Assembly (NCBI RefSeq): GCF_003014715.1
Contig: NZ_PYAV01000005.1
Coordinates: 186,001-250,000 of the forward strand
Direction of reading: 5' to 3'
Length of the DNA stretch: 64,000 nt
Source: Salsuginibacillus halophilus
GTDB lineage: Bacteria > Bacillota > Bacilli > Bacillales > Marinococcaceae
The notes under the pieces are model-generated. The model made no database searches. It worked only from the letters and a program-made list of their open reading frames with translations, and had not been told where the DNA came from. The stretch's first letter is position 1, and the number at the start of each line of letters is the position of its first letter. This document shows positions 1-8,167 of this stretch, one piece after another. The translations under genes and the position numbers were made by a program.

Positions 1-313
1 CTTCCAGCTTAACGCCCTCTTCATCACGTGAGATATGGTCTGCAAGTTTTTGGACACCGTAAAACACGAGCAGTCCAAGCAAGCCGATAAAATAGAGTTC
101 TGACTCCATAACGAACTCTTCTCTTTGTTCGCCAAAGTCAGCCTGTTCTTCATGCAGAGAAGGGAGTACATAAACAAATACATAAGAAACAGCAATGCCG
201 GCAGAAAAAGAAAGCCAACGTAAGCGCTGCAGACGGGATGCCGGCATAAGGTGATTGGTAAGAAGATGTATAATGATGAAAACAAGTCCGGTAATAAATG
301 CATCCAAGGACAC
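1..313 (-). CDS. Partial multi-spanning membrane protein of unknown function (N-terminal part)
   Basis: The reading frame starts at a GTG at 311-313, preceded on the minus strand by a strong GAGGAGG ribosome binding site eight bases away, and runs off the left edge without a stop. The visible 104 residues start MSLDAFITGLVFIII and contain about three hydrophobic segments, near residues 3-20, 35-52 and 78-92. An acidic, Glu/Gln-rich loop (HEEQADFGEQREEF) lies between the second and third. The SAGIAVSYVFVYVLPSLHEE stretch resembles ZIP-like or related uncharacterised bacterial membrane proteins, but I cannot place the family. The gene reads away from repeat copy 1, which lies upstream of it, so its promoter should fall between 314 and about 420. 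Confidence 0.75.
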   Translation of the reverse strand, partial: MSLDAFITGLVFIIIHLLTNHLMPASRLQRLRWLSFSAGIAVSYVFVYVLPSLHEEQADFGEQREEFVMESELYFIGLLGLLVFYGVQKLADHISRDEEGVKLE

Positions 314-420
314 AGCAGCGGCCTCCTCTATGACATATGAAAATAGGGTGCTTGTTCATTTTACAGGCTGATCCGCATAAAAAACAGTCCAACGTATTAG
401 AAACTCAAACCATCAGAAGA

Positions 421-447
421 AAACCCTCGCATTCACGAGGGTTTCAG
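421..447. terminator. Hairpin flanking repeat copy 1, left
   Basis: AAACCCTCG, a CATTCA loop and CGAGGGTTT make a perfect stem-loop followed by CAG. All 27 bases are identical to 979-1005. It is probably the duplicated half of the SLH gene's terminator, because no gene ends immediately to its left. Confidence 0.55.
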
Positions 448-975
448 TGTGTAGACAAACTTTCAAGAAAAGCGGAGGCTGACGTCGCTTTTCGGCGGAC
501 GCTTGCCCCAGGCACGGCCTCAACTTCCTCGGCAGAAAGTCACTGCCTGCGGGATTTTCGGCTCGCGCTGTTCCTGGTGGCGTCGCCGCCGGTGCTCGTC
601 AGCATTGCGTCATTTGATGGTCATGAATTGTAGAGAGCCTTTTGATCAAGCAATATTTACATGAATCAATTTCATAATGACGCTTCATGAGCGATCAAGC
701 GAACCATATACAATGGAAATTCTTAATGATCCGTTAACTAACAAGTGACCGAAAGAAAAGACGGCGACTCCCAGAGGATGAAGCGCAGGCTGAAGATCCA
801 CTTGTTCGATTTCATTGCTAATCGAACAAGTTAGCTGAAGCCAAGCCCTCGGGACAGCGTCCGTCTGGCGTGAAGGTTACGTTCATGATCCGGTTTTGCC
901 TCTTAATAGGGAAGTCCGCGGCGGTTGGAGCCGTAAGTTGTGAGTCAATGTTAAGTTGTGTAGTGTATCTACACG

Positions 976-1005
976 CTGAAACCCTCGCATTCACGAGGGT
1001 TTCAG
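976..1005 (-). terminator. Terminator-like hairpin downstream of the SLH protein gene
   Basis: A 12-bp perfect stem (CTGAAACCCTCG with CGAGGGTTTCAG) and a 6-base loop lie 24 bases beyond the SLH gene's stop on the minus strand. It lacks a long T-run, so termination strength is uncertain. Its core repeats exactly at the far side of repeat copy 1. Confidence 0.6.
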
Positions 1006-1028
1006 TACAATTTGAGAAGTGTTAATCA

Positions 1029-2612
1029 TCACTCGTTATTTTCTAGAAACTCATCTTCGTCAAAGTCAGGCATTTCGTTTTCAAACTGTTCCTCCTGCCA
1101 TTCGAGTAACTCTTCCATTGTAATAATATTCTCTTCTGACGGGATGCCGTAAGTGAATGCTACTTCTTCATTAAAGTTTTCCATGTTGACCGCGTAGTCA
1201 ATCGCGAATTCAACCTGGTCGCCTTCAATATCAAAAGCGAGGGAGATGCTGCCAGTATCATAAGTGATGTAGCCGTCTTCATCAATCGCTTGATAAAATT
1301 CCATGGTTTCAATGTCGAGGCTGTCGAGCATAAGCTCAAGCGCTTCATCAAAATCGGCCGGCTGTTCGGTTTGAATGTCTTCCATTTCTTGATTCATTGC
1401 AGCAAGTTCAGGTGTTTCAAGCAGTTCTTCAAACTCGGGTAAAATGTCTTCCTCAACGGCATCGAACAACGCAACAAGGTCATCTTCTGTTAATTCATAA
1501 TGAAGCGCGTAATCATGGTCCACATGGGCTAGTGCTTCCACTTCCCCGGCAGGCAGGACGTCAATGGCCTCACTCCCAAGCGCTTCGATCATAGGCTCAT
1601 AAAGGGCTAGAGACGCTTCTTGGATTTGGTCATAGTTAAAGTCAAAGCCGCTGTCTTCAGGAACGGTTTGTTCAATAAACTTTCCGGTCCATTCCTCAGG
1701 ATACGTTTGAAGCTCATCATCTGAAACCTTTGTGTAAACAGCGTCTTCTGTAACAACGCTTGCTTCTTGGATTGGTTCCATCATGTCATCGTTCATGTCG
1801 AGTGTCTGCACGGTTTCAACAATGAGAGGCTCGGCTTGGAATGCACCTTCTAGATCACTGTTGATTTCAGTGTTTGTGTCAAATTCATTGTTTTCGTCAT
1901 CAGGAAGGTCGACGTGAAAGTCCATTGTCCCATCAAAGGTGTAGCTTTCAACATTAAGATTTTGCTTCATGACGTCATGAATTAATGCTTCAGTATCGTC
2001 TGTCTTATCCTCTTCATGATTTAACGACCGGCTGATAATTGTAGCTGCTTCTGCTCGAGTAATCGAGCGGTCCGGGGAGAATGCAGCGGCAGATGTCCCT
2101 TCGATGACCCCGGTTTCATGGAGGGAAGCAACAGCCTCAAATCCCCAGTGATTTTCGTCGATATCCTCAAAGTTTACCGGTGTGGAGGCAGGAGGGAGGT
2201 CATAAGCGTTAGCGATAAGCTGACTCATTTCAGCACGCGTTACGTTGTCATCCGGCCGGAAGTACCCATCGGCACCTTGCATAATACCTGCAGCAGCAAC
2301 CGCACCGATCGCTTCGGCTGCTTCATGATCTTCACCTGCATCTCTAAAATCGGCACCTTCTAAGTGATTTTCCAAGTTTAAAAGGTTCTGTACAAAATAA
2401 GCAGCTTCAGCACGAGTCATATGTGTATCCGGTTGGAATGAACCATCGGGATAACCGTGAATAATACCGGCATCATAAACATCGTGGATGTAGGCGTCCG
2501 CCCAGTGATCTTTACTAACATCATCAAAAAGTTCTCCTGCGTGAATTGTCCCTGCAGCTAAGAAAGATCCTGTCAATAAAGCGCCTGCCGCTGGTAAAGT
2601 CCATCTTTTCAT
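1029..2612 (-). CDS. S-layer homology (SLH) domain surface protein with acidic C-terminal domain
   Basis: This is a 527-residue secreted protein. The chosen ATG (2612) has GAAAGGGG eight bases upstream and gives a clean signal peptide (MKRWTLPAAGALLTGSFLAA, cleavage near AGTIHAG). The frame extends further upstream but without signal character. Three SLH domains follow (about residues 28-85, 90-145 and 150-205), with typical FxDV/HWA, YPDGSFQPD and ITRAEAA motifs, so anchoring to pyruvylated secondary wall polymer is expected. The remaining 310 or so residues are very acidic and begin VESYTFDGTMDFHVDLP. They resemble the DUF6612-type lipoprotein-like domain of Bacillaceae, whose function is unknown. 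The patatin-like gene lies 86 bases upstream on the same strand. Confidence 0.85.
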   Translation of the reverse strand: MKRWTLPAAGALLTGSFLAAGTIHAGELFDDVSKDHWADAYIHDVYDAGIIHGYPDGSFQPDTHMTRAEAAYFVQNLLNLENHLEGADFRDAGEDHEAAEAIGAVAAAGIMQGADGYFRPDDNVTRAEMSQLIANAYDLPPASTPVNFEDIDENHWGFEAVASLHETGVIEGTSAAAFSPDRSITRAEAATIISRSLNHEEDKTDDTEALIHDVMKQNLNVESYTFDGTMDFHVDLPDDENNEFDTNTEINSDLEGAFQAEPLIVETVQTLDMNDDMMEPIQEASVVTEDAVYTKVSDDELQTYPEEWTGKFIEQTVPEDSGFDFNYDQIQEASLALYEPMIEALGSEAIDVLPAGEVEALAHVDHDYALHYELTEDDLVALFDAVEEDILPEFEELLETPELAAMNQEMEDIQTEQPADFDEALELMLDSLDIETMEFYQAIDEDGYITYDTGSISLAFDIEGDQVEFAIDYAVNMENFNEEVAFTYGIPSEENIITMEELLEWQEEQFENEMPDFDEDEFLENNE

Positions 2613-2697
2613 AAAAAGTTCCCCTTTCAAGTGTGTGAAATTGCATCTCCCTATACATACGTAAAAGCACGCGATACGTTTCGCGTGCTTAAACATT

Positions 2698-3564
2698 TTA
2701 TAAAGACCCTGCGGACTCGGCTGCAATTTCAAGCTGGAGGCTCTGCATTAAGCGCCTGGCATCGTGATAACCGCGGCGGTATAAATGCAGGAGATTGTAA
2801 GGGTTACGTTCGGTGCGTTTGACATTTAAATCAAGCGGTGGACGAAGCACAGTAATTTCACCATGGTCTTCGAGCTCTTCAATCCAGCGGATCGTTTCAT
2901 TATACTGTTCAGCCCGGGTAGCGATGGTTTCTACAAATTCAGGATATTCCCGGTACATCCTTTCCGTAAGCGCAGACATATAAAATGAACCTTTCCGATA
3001 GCCGCGCTCGCGGGTTAGAATTACAATGTTGTTTTTAAAGCCATCTGTCCGTGCCTTTGCCAGCGGCACGGGATCTGCCACACCGCCATCCATTAACGAT
3101 AACCCGTCGATATCGACCGGTTGAGAAAGCAAGGGAAGACTGCTTGAAGCTTTAACGGCTTCTAAAATATCGCAGGCGTCCCGATTGCGGAAGTAGTGGG
3201 GTTCACCAGTTTCCATGTTTGTGGTGGCAACGACAAACTCCTGTGGGCTATTAATCACTTTATTAACATCAAGCGGAACGATGCGCTTTGGAACTTCATC
3301 AAACAAAAAATTCATGCCGAATAAGCTTTTCTCGCGCAGGAAATTGCGCCAGCTAATAAAGCGCGGGTCCCTTACAAGGCCGATATTCACTTTTTTGTTA
3401 CGACCTTTTTGTCCGGAAATGTAGGAGCAGGCAACCGAAGCGCCGGCAGAAGAACCGATCACATATGGAAACTGTATATTGTGATCGAGAAAGTACTCAA
3501 GAATGCCGGCGCTGTACGTGCAGCGCATACCGCCGCCTTCGAGTACAAGACCGGTTTGATCCAT
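2698..3564 (-). CDS. Patatin-like phospholipase family protein
   Basis: The 288-residue protein begins MDQTGLVLEGGGMR, the patatin oxyanion-hole motif (GGGxR/K). Near residue 38 it has the nucleophile elbow GSSAG, and near residue 155 DGG/DGGVADP, supplying the Ser-Asp dyad. This is the cytoplasmic YjjU/RssA-like group of bacterial patatin proteins, presumed lipid acyl hydrolases; the substrate is unknown. The start is an ATG with AAAGGAGAGGG upstream. It may be transcribed with the SLH gene, which follows 86 bases downstream on the same strand. Confidence 0.87.
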   Translation of the reverse strand: MDQTGLVLEGGGMRCTYSAGILEYFLDHNIQFPYVIGSSAGASVACSYISGQKGRNKKVNIGLVRDPRFISWRNFLREKSLFGMNFLFDEVPKRIVPLDVNKVINSPQEFVVATTNMETGEPHYFRNRDACDILEAVKASSSLPLLSQPVDIDGLSLMDGGVADPVPLAKARTDGFKNNIVILTRERGYRKGSFYMSALTERMYREYPEFVETIATRAEQYNETIRWIEELEDHGEITVLRPPLDLNVKRTERNPYNLLHLYRRGYHDARRLMQSLQLEIAAESAGSL

Positions 3565-3796
3565 TGTTTACCCTCTCCTTTTAAAAAGTTAGTTTTGTTG
3601 TTGGTGAAAAATAAACAGCATTTTGTAATTAAGTTTAATATTGAACTTGTATGAATGGTTGATGCATGTCTGAAAATGGTCGTGCCTGCATATAAGCGTA
3701 TTCCTCATGCCGGCGTATATCAAACGTGAAATCTGCATGTATGGATGGAAGAATTTTGGGCAATTTAAGCGTACGTTGAGAAGAGGAGGCGGACGG

Positions 3797-4855
3797 ATGC
3801 CAAAAATTCAAGCAGCAGCCAGGGCACTGCCGGCACATCATATTGATCAAACGGAAGTTTCTGAGCTTGTACGAATGTTGTTTGCAGAGGCTTATCCAGA
3901 TATTGACCGGCTGTTGTCGGTTTTTGCTTCCGGTGGGATTGAAGAGCGGCAGTTTGCAGAACCGCTTGAATGGCACCGACGCCAGCACTCGTTTGCTGAA
4001 CGAAATGATGCTTATATCCGACATGCCGTCGACCTTGGCGTTCGTGCTGTTGAAGATTGTTTATCATACGCAGAAGGTGTAGATAAACATGATATAGACG
4101 CTGTTATATTTGTATCAAGCACTGGCATTGCAACTCCGACAGTGGATGCAAAATTGATTAATGCCCTCGATTTTCCGAAAACGTGCAGCCGGCTTCCACT
4201 TTGGGGTCTTGGTTGTGCCGGCGGAGCTGCCGGACTCCGACGGGCGCACGATTACTGTTTAGCATATCCATCCGCTCATGTGCTCGTTGTTTGTGTGGAG
4301 TTGTGCAGTTTAACTTTTCAAGCCAAGGACCACTCAAAAAGCAACTTAATTGGCACGTCTTTATTTGGCGACGGCGCGGCATGCGTGCTTGTCAGTGGAG
4401 AAGACACGGCTGAAGGGAGCGGTTGGTATACGAAAGCAGGCGGCGGGGAGATGCTGCATGATGCTGAAGATGTGATGGGCTGGGACGTTGTTGATGATGG
4501 TTTAAAGGTTATCTTTTCAAGAGATATCCCAAGCCTTGTGAAATCCTGGTTTCAACCGGCACTGACTTCTTTTTTAAACGATATCGAAGCCGAAATAACA
4601 ACTGAGACCGCTTTAGTGCTTCATCCAGGTGGGAGAAAAGTAATCGAAGCGTATGAAAAAGCACTCGGAACCGGTCCAGAAGCGACAAGTTACAGCCGGG
4701 AAGTACTGCGCAGGCATGGCAATATGTCGTCGCCAACCGTATTATACGTGCTTGAAGATGTCATGAACGATGATGCACTAACGGCAGATACAGCATTAAT
4801 TGCCGCACTTGGCCCCGGTTTCAGTGCAGACTTTTTATGGGCGGAAAGGAGATAG
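3797..4855 (+). CDS. bpsA: Type III polyketide synthase (chalcone/stilbene synthase family, BpsA-like)
   Basis: A 352-residue ketosynthase. The start chosen is the ATG after AGAGGAGGCGGACGG, giving MPKIQAAARALP; the longer frame upstream adds a non-conserved leader. The catalytic triad of type III PKSs is visible: Cys in WGLGCAGGAAG (near 138), His in LHPGGRKV (near 277) and Asn in HGNMSSPT (near 310). In B. subtilis BpsA makes alkylpyrones from fatty acyl-CoA and malonyl-CoA. The next gene, six bases on, is the matching methyltransferase-like gene, so the two are very likely cotranscribed. The exact product here is inferred from the pair. Confidence 0.9.
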   Translation: MPKIQAAARALPAHHIDQTEVSELVRMLFAEAYPDIDRLLSVFASGGIEERQFAEPLEWHRRQHSFAERNDAYIRHAVDLGVRAVEDCLSYAEGVDKHDIDAVIFVSSTGIATPTVDAKLINALDFPKTCSRLPLWGLGCAGGAAGLRRAHDYCLAYPSAHVLVVCVELCSLTFQAKDHSKSNLIGTSLFGDGAACVLVSGEDTAEGSGWYTKAGGGEMLHDAEDVMGWDVVDDGLKVIFSRDIPSLVKSWFQPALTSFLNDIEAEITTETALVLHPGGRKVIEAYEKALGTGPEATSYSREVLRRHGNMSSPTVLYVLEDVMNDDALTADTALIAALGPGFSADFLWAERR

Positions 4856-4861
4856 CCTCAT

Positions 4862-5386
4862 ATGTTTTGGTTCGTTTTCAGTTTCGTCGTTGTGCAGCGC
4901 GTTTTCGAATGCTTGATCGCTAAACAAAATGAACGGTGGGCGAAGCGCCGCGGCGCGGTGGAGGCCGGCAAAGCGCATTATCCGGCGATTGTAGCGATGC
5001 ATATCGCTTTTTTTCTCGCGCTTTTCGTTGAAGTGATCTTGTTAAACACTTCGCCTCCGGCCTTTTGGCTGCTTCCGCTTTTATTGTTTATTGCTGCTCA
5101 AGTTTTGCGGGTTTGGGCACTAACCTCACTTGGCCGCTTTTGGAATACGAAAATTTTTGTAATCCCCGGTGCTGTCCCTGTGAAACGCGGTCCGTACCGG
5201 TTGATGCGTCATCCGAATTACTGGGTGGTCGCGTTGGAAATTTTAGCGCTCCCGCTTTTGTTTGGTGCCTATACGACAGCCGTCGTTTTCACGCTGCTAA
5301 ATGCTTATATCCTTTTAGTGCATCGAATTCCGGCAGAAGAAGCAGCTTGGCGTGAAGCAGGCGGTAATGACTTAACTAAAGCTTAG
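4862..5386 (+). CDS. bpsB: Isoprenylcysteine carboxyl methyltransferase-family membrane protein (BpsB-like)
   Basis: A 174-residue integral membrane protein with four or five hydrophobic segments. It carries the ICMT-type motif RHPNYWVVALEI near residues 117-128 and an EEAAWREAGG tail. It directly follows the type III PKS gene, as B. subtilis ypbQ/bpsB follows bpsA, where it O-methylates alkylpyrones. That role is inferred here from family and context. The 3' end overlaps by 11 bases the 3' end of the convergent gene at 5376-6269. Confidence 0.87.
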   Translation: MFWFVFSFVVVQRVFECLIAKQNERWAKRRGAVEAGKAHYPAIVAMHIAFFLALFVEVILLNTSPPAFWLLPLLLFIAAQVLRVWALTSLGRFWNTKIFVIPGAVPVKRGPYRLMRHPNYWVVALEILALPLLFGAYTTAVVFTLLNAYILLVHRIPAEEAAWREAGGNDLTKA

Positions 5387-6269
5387 CTCGAACATTCCGG
5401 CTTGTCATTGCCGGTAATAGAAGATTTGGGTGAAGAAGACGGGCAAGTGTATAAATCCCCTCGATTAAGTCGATCCCCGGCTGGGTAAACAAATCAGCGT
5501 TTATTGTGTACACTTCGTTATTTTTAACAGCCCGAAGCGCTTGCCATTCAGGGCGGACAAGCTGCGTTTGAACTTCAGTTTCAGCCTCAGACGGAGATAA
5601 GCCGCAAGGTGCTGCGATCATGACCTCTGGATCAGTTTCGGCAATGTCAGCGACATTCACAACACCGGATTTGCCGCCGGGACGGCCAAGTGGGTCAAAA
5701 CCACCGGCTGCTTCAATCATTTCCGGAATCCAGTGTCCGGCGTGAAATACTGGATCCGGCCATTCCATAAAGAAAATGCGGCGCTTCGGTTCGTTTTCTA
5801 AACAACGGCGGAGCGCTTGAATATCTTGGGTAATGGCTTGACGCATCTCCTCGCCTTTTTCAGGCGCACCGACAGCGTGAGCAACAGTTTCAATATCACT
5901 CCATACATCATTTAACGTTTTCGGAGAAAGTGGAATCACTTCCGGCGTCGGTGTTAATGACTGCACCGCTTCACGCGTCTCGTCTTCGCCGATCTGACAA
6001 ACATTACATACTTGCTGGGTGAACACGACATCCGGCGCGGCTTTTGATAGTTCGTCTTGATTCACGCTATACACCGATTCCCCTGTTGCTGCAGCGTGTT
6101 GAATTTTTTCATGAATCTCACTGCTTGAAAGCGATTCATCCTCTAACGCCGAATGCACAATGACTGGCGCATCCCCTGGACATTCGAATGTTTGACCGTA
6201 TAAATGTTCGCTTAGTCCAAGCTGCTGAAGCATCGTCGTAGCTGCTGGTAGAAAAGAAACAGCCCGCAT
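5376..6269 (-). CDS. Cobalamin-binding-like protein (BtuF/periplasmic binding fold, no signal peptide)
   Basis: A 297-residue protein starting MRAVSFLPAATTMLQQLGL, the usual N-terminus of the cytoplasmic cobalamin/Fe3+-siderophore binding-protein-like family. It has the SLLPAAT-type opening, a TQQVCNVC stretch (two Cys near 110-113), FFMEWPDPVFHAGHWIPE and GGFDPLGRPGG motifs. No signal peptide or lipobox is present and no ABC transporter genes lie nearby, so transport is not supported by context. The start ATG follows GGAGGAATCAAG on the minus strand. The function stays at family level. Confidence 0.8.
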   Translation of the reverse strand: MRAVSFLPAATTMLQQLGLSEHLYGQTFECPGDAPVIVHSALEDESLSSSEIHEKIQHAAATGESVYSVNQDELSKAAPDVVFTQQVCNVCQIGEDETREAVQSLTPTPEVIPLSPKTLNDVWSDIETVAHAVGAPEKGEEMRQAITQDIQALRRCLENEPKRRIFFMEWPDPVFHAGHWIPEMIEAAGGFDPLGRPGGKSGVVNVADIAETDPEVMIAAPCGLSPSEAETEVQTQLVRPEWQALRAVKNNEVYTINADLFTQPGIDLIEGIYTLARLLHPNLLLPAMTSRNVRAKL

Positions 6270-6299
6270 CTTGATTCCTCCCTGCGTATTTTCCGTCGA

Positions 6300-6482
6300 T
6301 TATATCATAAGAGAAGGAAGTGAACGCTGGAGGAGCTCGGTGAGGATTAGCCGTGGCCCACTTATCGTGAAGTGCGTTCCATTTTCGGTAATGCGCAGCT
6401 CATACCGAATGAGACCGTCCCATTTATATAGGATCCGCGTTCCTAGTGCTATCAGCCCCGTGCTGAATTTGTAAAAGCAAAA
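6300..6482 (-). pseudogene. Possible degraded C-terminal gene remnant
   Basis: On the minus strand an open stretch of about 60 codons ends at a TAA at 6300-6302. It translates as protein-like sequence (YKWDGLIRYELRITENG, then PRLILTELLQRSLPSLMI). It is preceded by in-frame stops and has no ATG, GTG or TTG with a ribosome binding site. It lies just upstream of the 5376-6269 gene. It could be the tail of a lost gene, or chance. I do not recognise the family. Confidence 0.28.
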
Positions 6483-6577
6483 CGAATTTCAAAGGTTAAA
6501 AGGGTTTCTTCAAGTGAGGTAGAACGAATACAATAGATGGACAGCAGTTGCTGCTGCATAGAAAGGGGGCGCCGCCG

Positions 6578-7117
6578 GTGATTGATTTCCTCATTGATAA
6601 TGCCGTTACGCTTGTTTTATTAATTTTGAGTATTAATGTTGTTTATGTCAGTTTGTTTACGATCCGGATGATTTTTACGTTAAAGGGGCAGCAGTATTTT
6701 GCCGCAATGGTTGGTATGGGAGAAATTGTGGTGTACGTGCTTGGGCTTGGTATCGTACTCGATAATCTGGATTCATTTATTTATGTGGCGGCGTACGCCT
6801 TAGGGTTTGGCGGCGGTGTTCTTGCCGGAATGAAGATTGAAGAAAAGCTCGCACTCGGGTATATTACAGTGAACGTGATCACAAAAGAGTATGAACCGGA
6901 TATACCAAACCGGCTGCGTGACCGGGGTTATGGTGTCACGAACTGGGTGGCTTACGGCCGTGAAGGCGAGCGCTTAATGATGCAAATTTTAACGTCGCGC
7001 AAATCTGAGCGCGATTTATATGATACGGTACGTGCGCTTGATCCAAACGCATTTATCATTTCCCATGAGCCGAAAGCGTTCTTCGGTGGGTTCTGGGTGA
7101 AAGGAGTTCGAAAGTAG
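6578..7117 (+). CDS. yebE: DUF2179/UPF0316 membrane protein YebE
   Basis: A 179-residue protein. The GTG at 6578 follows AAGGGGG with an eight-base gap; an upstream in-frame start lacks a site. Three hydrophobic segments (about residues 5-25, 38-58 and 62-82) are followed by a soluble domain from about residue 90 ([20 protein letters not shown]), typical of YebE/UPF0316. The family has no established function. Its position immediately ahead of yebG and purE is the same as in B. subtilis. The stop codon overlaps the next start by one base, so translation is probably coupled. Confidence 0.88.
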   Translation: MIDFLIDNAVTLVLLILSINVVYVSLFTIRMIFTLKGQQYFAAMVGMGEIVVYVLGLGIVLDNLDSFIYVAAYALGFGGGVLAGMKIEEKLALGYITVNVITKEYEPDIPNRLRDRGYGVTNWVAYGREGERLMMQILTSRKSERDLYDTVRALDPNAFIISHEPKAFFGGFWVKGVRK

Positions 7118-7347
7118 TGGCAAAAAAAAATCGTAAAAATGAGAAGCCGAAAAAGCAGAAGTATGAAGTGAAGGAAAATGAGTCAATTACAGACTGTCTT
7201 GATCGGATTGCAGCAGACGGTTACCGGGCGGTGCGCCGGATGGAAGAGCCGGTGTTTGAAGAAGTAACTGGAGAAAACGGGACCGATTATGTTCCTGTCC
7301 GGCAGGCAATTGTGTTCGAAGCAAAGTTAAATGAGGACACAAATTAA
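7117..7347 (+). CDS. yebG: NETI-motif protein YebG
   Basis: A 76-residue basic-then-acidic protein with a Lys/Asn-rich N-terminus (MAKKNRKNEKPKKQK). The core is ENESITDCLDRIAADGYR followed by AVRRMEEPVF, the conserved NETI-type block of small Bacillaceae proteins. The GTG start overlaps the yebE stop (TAGTG). Its function is unknown; it always seems to sit between yebE and the purine operon in this group. Confidence 0.85.
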   Translation: MAKKNRKNEKPKKQKYEVKENESITDCLDRIAADGYRAVRRMEEPVFEEVTGENGTDYVPVRQAIVFEAKLNEDTN

Positions 7348-7350
7348 GCA

Positions 7351-7363
7351 AAAACCGAACGTT
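7351..7363 (+). promoter_or_regulatory. PurBox (PurR operator) upstream of the pur operon
   Basis: AAAACCGAACGTT matches the B. subtilis PurBox consensus AWWWCCGAACWWT at all but one position. A weaker inverted partner, TTCATTCGATTAT, is at 7382-7394, 18 bases away. PurR-PRPP control of initiation is inferred from this match and the operon content; I see no purR gene in the window. Confidence 0.65.
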
Positions 7364-7397
7364 ATAAATTGAAATGATAATTTCATTCGATTATTTG

Positions 7398-7427
7398 TTG
7401 ACAGATCATTTGACAAACCGGTAAGAT
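7398..7427 (+). promoter_or_regulatory. Probable sigma-A promoter of the pur operon
   Basis: TTGACA (7398-7403) and TAAGAT (7422-7427) are 18 bases apart. A second TTGACA at 7410-7415 could pair with TAGACA at 7433-7438. Either start would place the PurBox just upstream and transcribe the whole riboswitch. Confidence 0.5.
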
Positions 7428-7453
7428 GAACATAGACAAATTGATCGCAAGAC

Positions 7454-7524
7454 CCCTCGTATAATCTTGGGAATATGGCCCATAAGTCTCTACCCGGCGA
7501 CCGTAAATTGCTGGACTATGAGGG
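7454..7524 (+). ncRNA. Purine riboswitch aptamer, guanine class
   Basis: The aptamer is near-canonical. P1 is CCCTCGTA (7454-7461) paired with TATGAGGG (7517-7524). The conserved ATAATCTTGGGAATATGG junction/P2 and AAGTCTCTACCCGGC P3 blocks are present. The base that sets ligand class is the C at 7516 (GGAC-TATG), meaning guanine or hypoxanthine rather than adenine. It precedes a terminator and purE, so purine binding should switch the operon off by attenuation. Confidence 0.93.
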
Positions 7525-7590
7525 AAAGCAGAAACATAAAGAGTGTGGTCTCTTTATGATTTCCGCCCGAGCTTTGACATGGTGACATGA

Positions 7591-7649
7591 CCCCGGGTGT
7601 TTATGCTTTCTCTTCGAGACGAGGGAAGCATAAATGTCCGGGGTTTTTT
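7591..7649 (+). terminator. Riboswitch expression-platform terminator
   Basis: A long stem begins CCCCGG and contains TTTATGCTT pairing with AAGCATAAA, closed by CCGGGG and a run of six T (7644-7649). It lies between the aptamer and purE. It is expected to form when the aptamer is ligand-bound. Confidence 0.88.
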
Positions 7650-7678
7650 ACGGGCTGCGGATTAAAGGTGGTGAAGTG

Positions 7679-8167
7679 ATGAGTGTTCAAGTTGGCGTGA
7701 TAATGGGGAGCGCTTCGGACTGGGAAACTATGAAAGAAGCGTGTGTAATGCTTGAAGAACTTGGTGTTTCTTATGAGAAAAAAGTGATCAGTGCACATCG
7801 GATGCCGGATGCGATGTTTACGTACGCTGAACAAGCTAAGGAACGCGGCTTAAAAGTCATTATCGCCGGCGCAGGCGGCGCTGCCCACTTGCCGGGCATG
7901 GTTGCGGCAAAGACGACGCTCCCGGTCATTGGTGTGCCGGTGGAATCAAAGGCACTGCAAGGCATGGATTCGCTGCTCTCGATTGCGCAGATGCCCGCAG
8001 GGGTTCCGGTTGCCACTGTTGCGATCGGTACAGCAGGAGCCAAAAATGCTGGTATTCTTGCAGCGCAGATGATCGGCGCATTTCAACCGGTAGTTAATGC
8101 GCAAGTTGAAGCGATGCGTGAAGCACGGGCTGAAAAAGCGGTAGAGGATGGTGAGAAGCTGACATGA
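7679..8167 (+). CDS. purE: N5-carboxyaminoimidazole ribonucleotide mutase
   Basis: PurE moves the carboxyl group of N5-CAIR to give CAIR in de novo purine synthesis. The 162-residue protein opens [18 protein letters not shown], the class I PurE signature. It has the SAHRMPD active-site loop near residue 42 and [12 protein letters not shown] near 66. The ATG was chosen because AAAGGTGG lies just upstream; an upstream in-frame start falls inside the terminator. It overlaps purK by four bases and is the first gene of the operon, with its partner PurK encoded next. Confidence 0.96.
   Translation: MSVQVGVIMGSASDWETMKEACVMLEELGVSYEKKVISAHRMPDAMFTYAEQAKERGLKVIIAGAGGAAHLPGMVAAKTTLPVIGVPVESKALQGMDSLLSIAQMPAGVPVATVAIGTAGAKNAGILAAQMIGAFQPVVNAQVEAMREARAEKAVEDGEKLT

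Larger units (their letters stand above)
421..1005 (+). mobile_element. Terminator-flanked dispersed repeat, copy 1
   Basis: This gene-free stretch holds a roughly 530-base element (448-975) bracketed by two identical 27-base hairpin copies at 421-447 and 979-1005. The left end carries TGTAGACAAAC (450-460). The first module is closed by the inverted pair GGCTGACG (477-484) and CGTCAGC (597-603). A second foldback, CACTTGTTCGA paired with TCGAACAAGT, lies near 799-830. The same order of blocks occurs in copies 2-4 at other loci in this window. The right end (GTGTATCTACAC) differs from the other copies and mirrors the left end. No convincing coding frame exists; the 98-codon plus-strand frame over 337-633 has no ribosome binding site and follows the repeat. 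It lies between the start of the left-edge gene and the 3' end of the SLH gene. Confidence 0.8.

Noticed and set aside
337-633. 98-codon plus-strand frame at repeat copy 1
   Set aside because: It runs through the hairpin and the repeat, lacks a ribosome binding site and is not preserved in the other copies.
3635-4067. Minus-strand frames of 129 and 100 codons opposite bpsA
   Set aside because: They are shadows of the type III polyketide synthase gene, which has catalytic motifs and a strong ribosome binding site.
6271-6474. 67-codon plus-strand frame upstream of yebE
   Set aside because: No ribosome binding site and no recognisable protein character; the opposite strand looks more protein-like and is itself only listed as a weak remnant.
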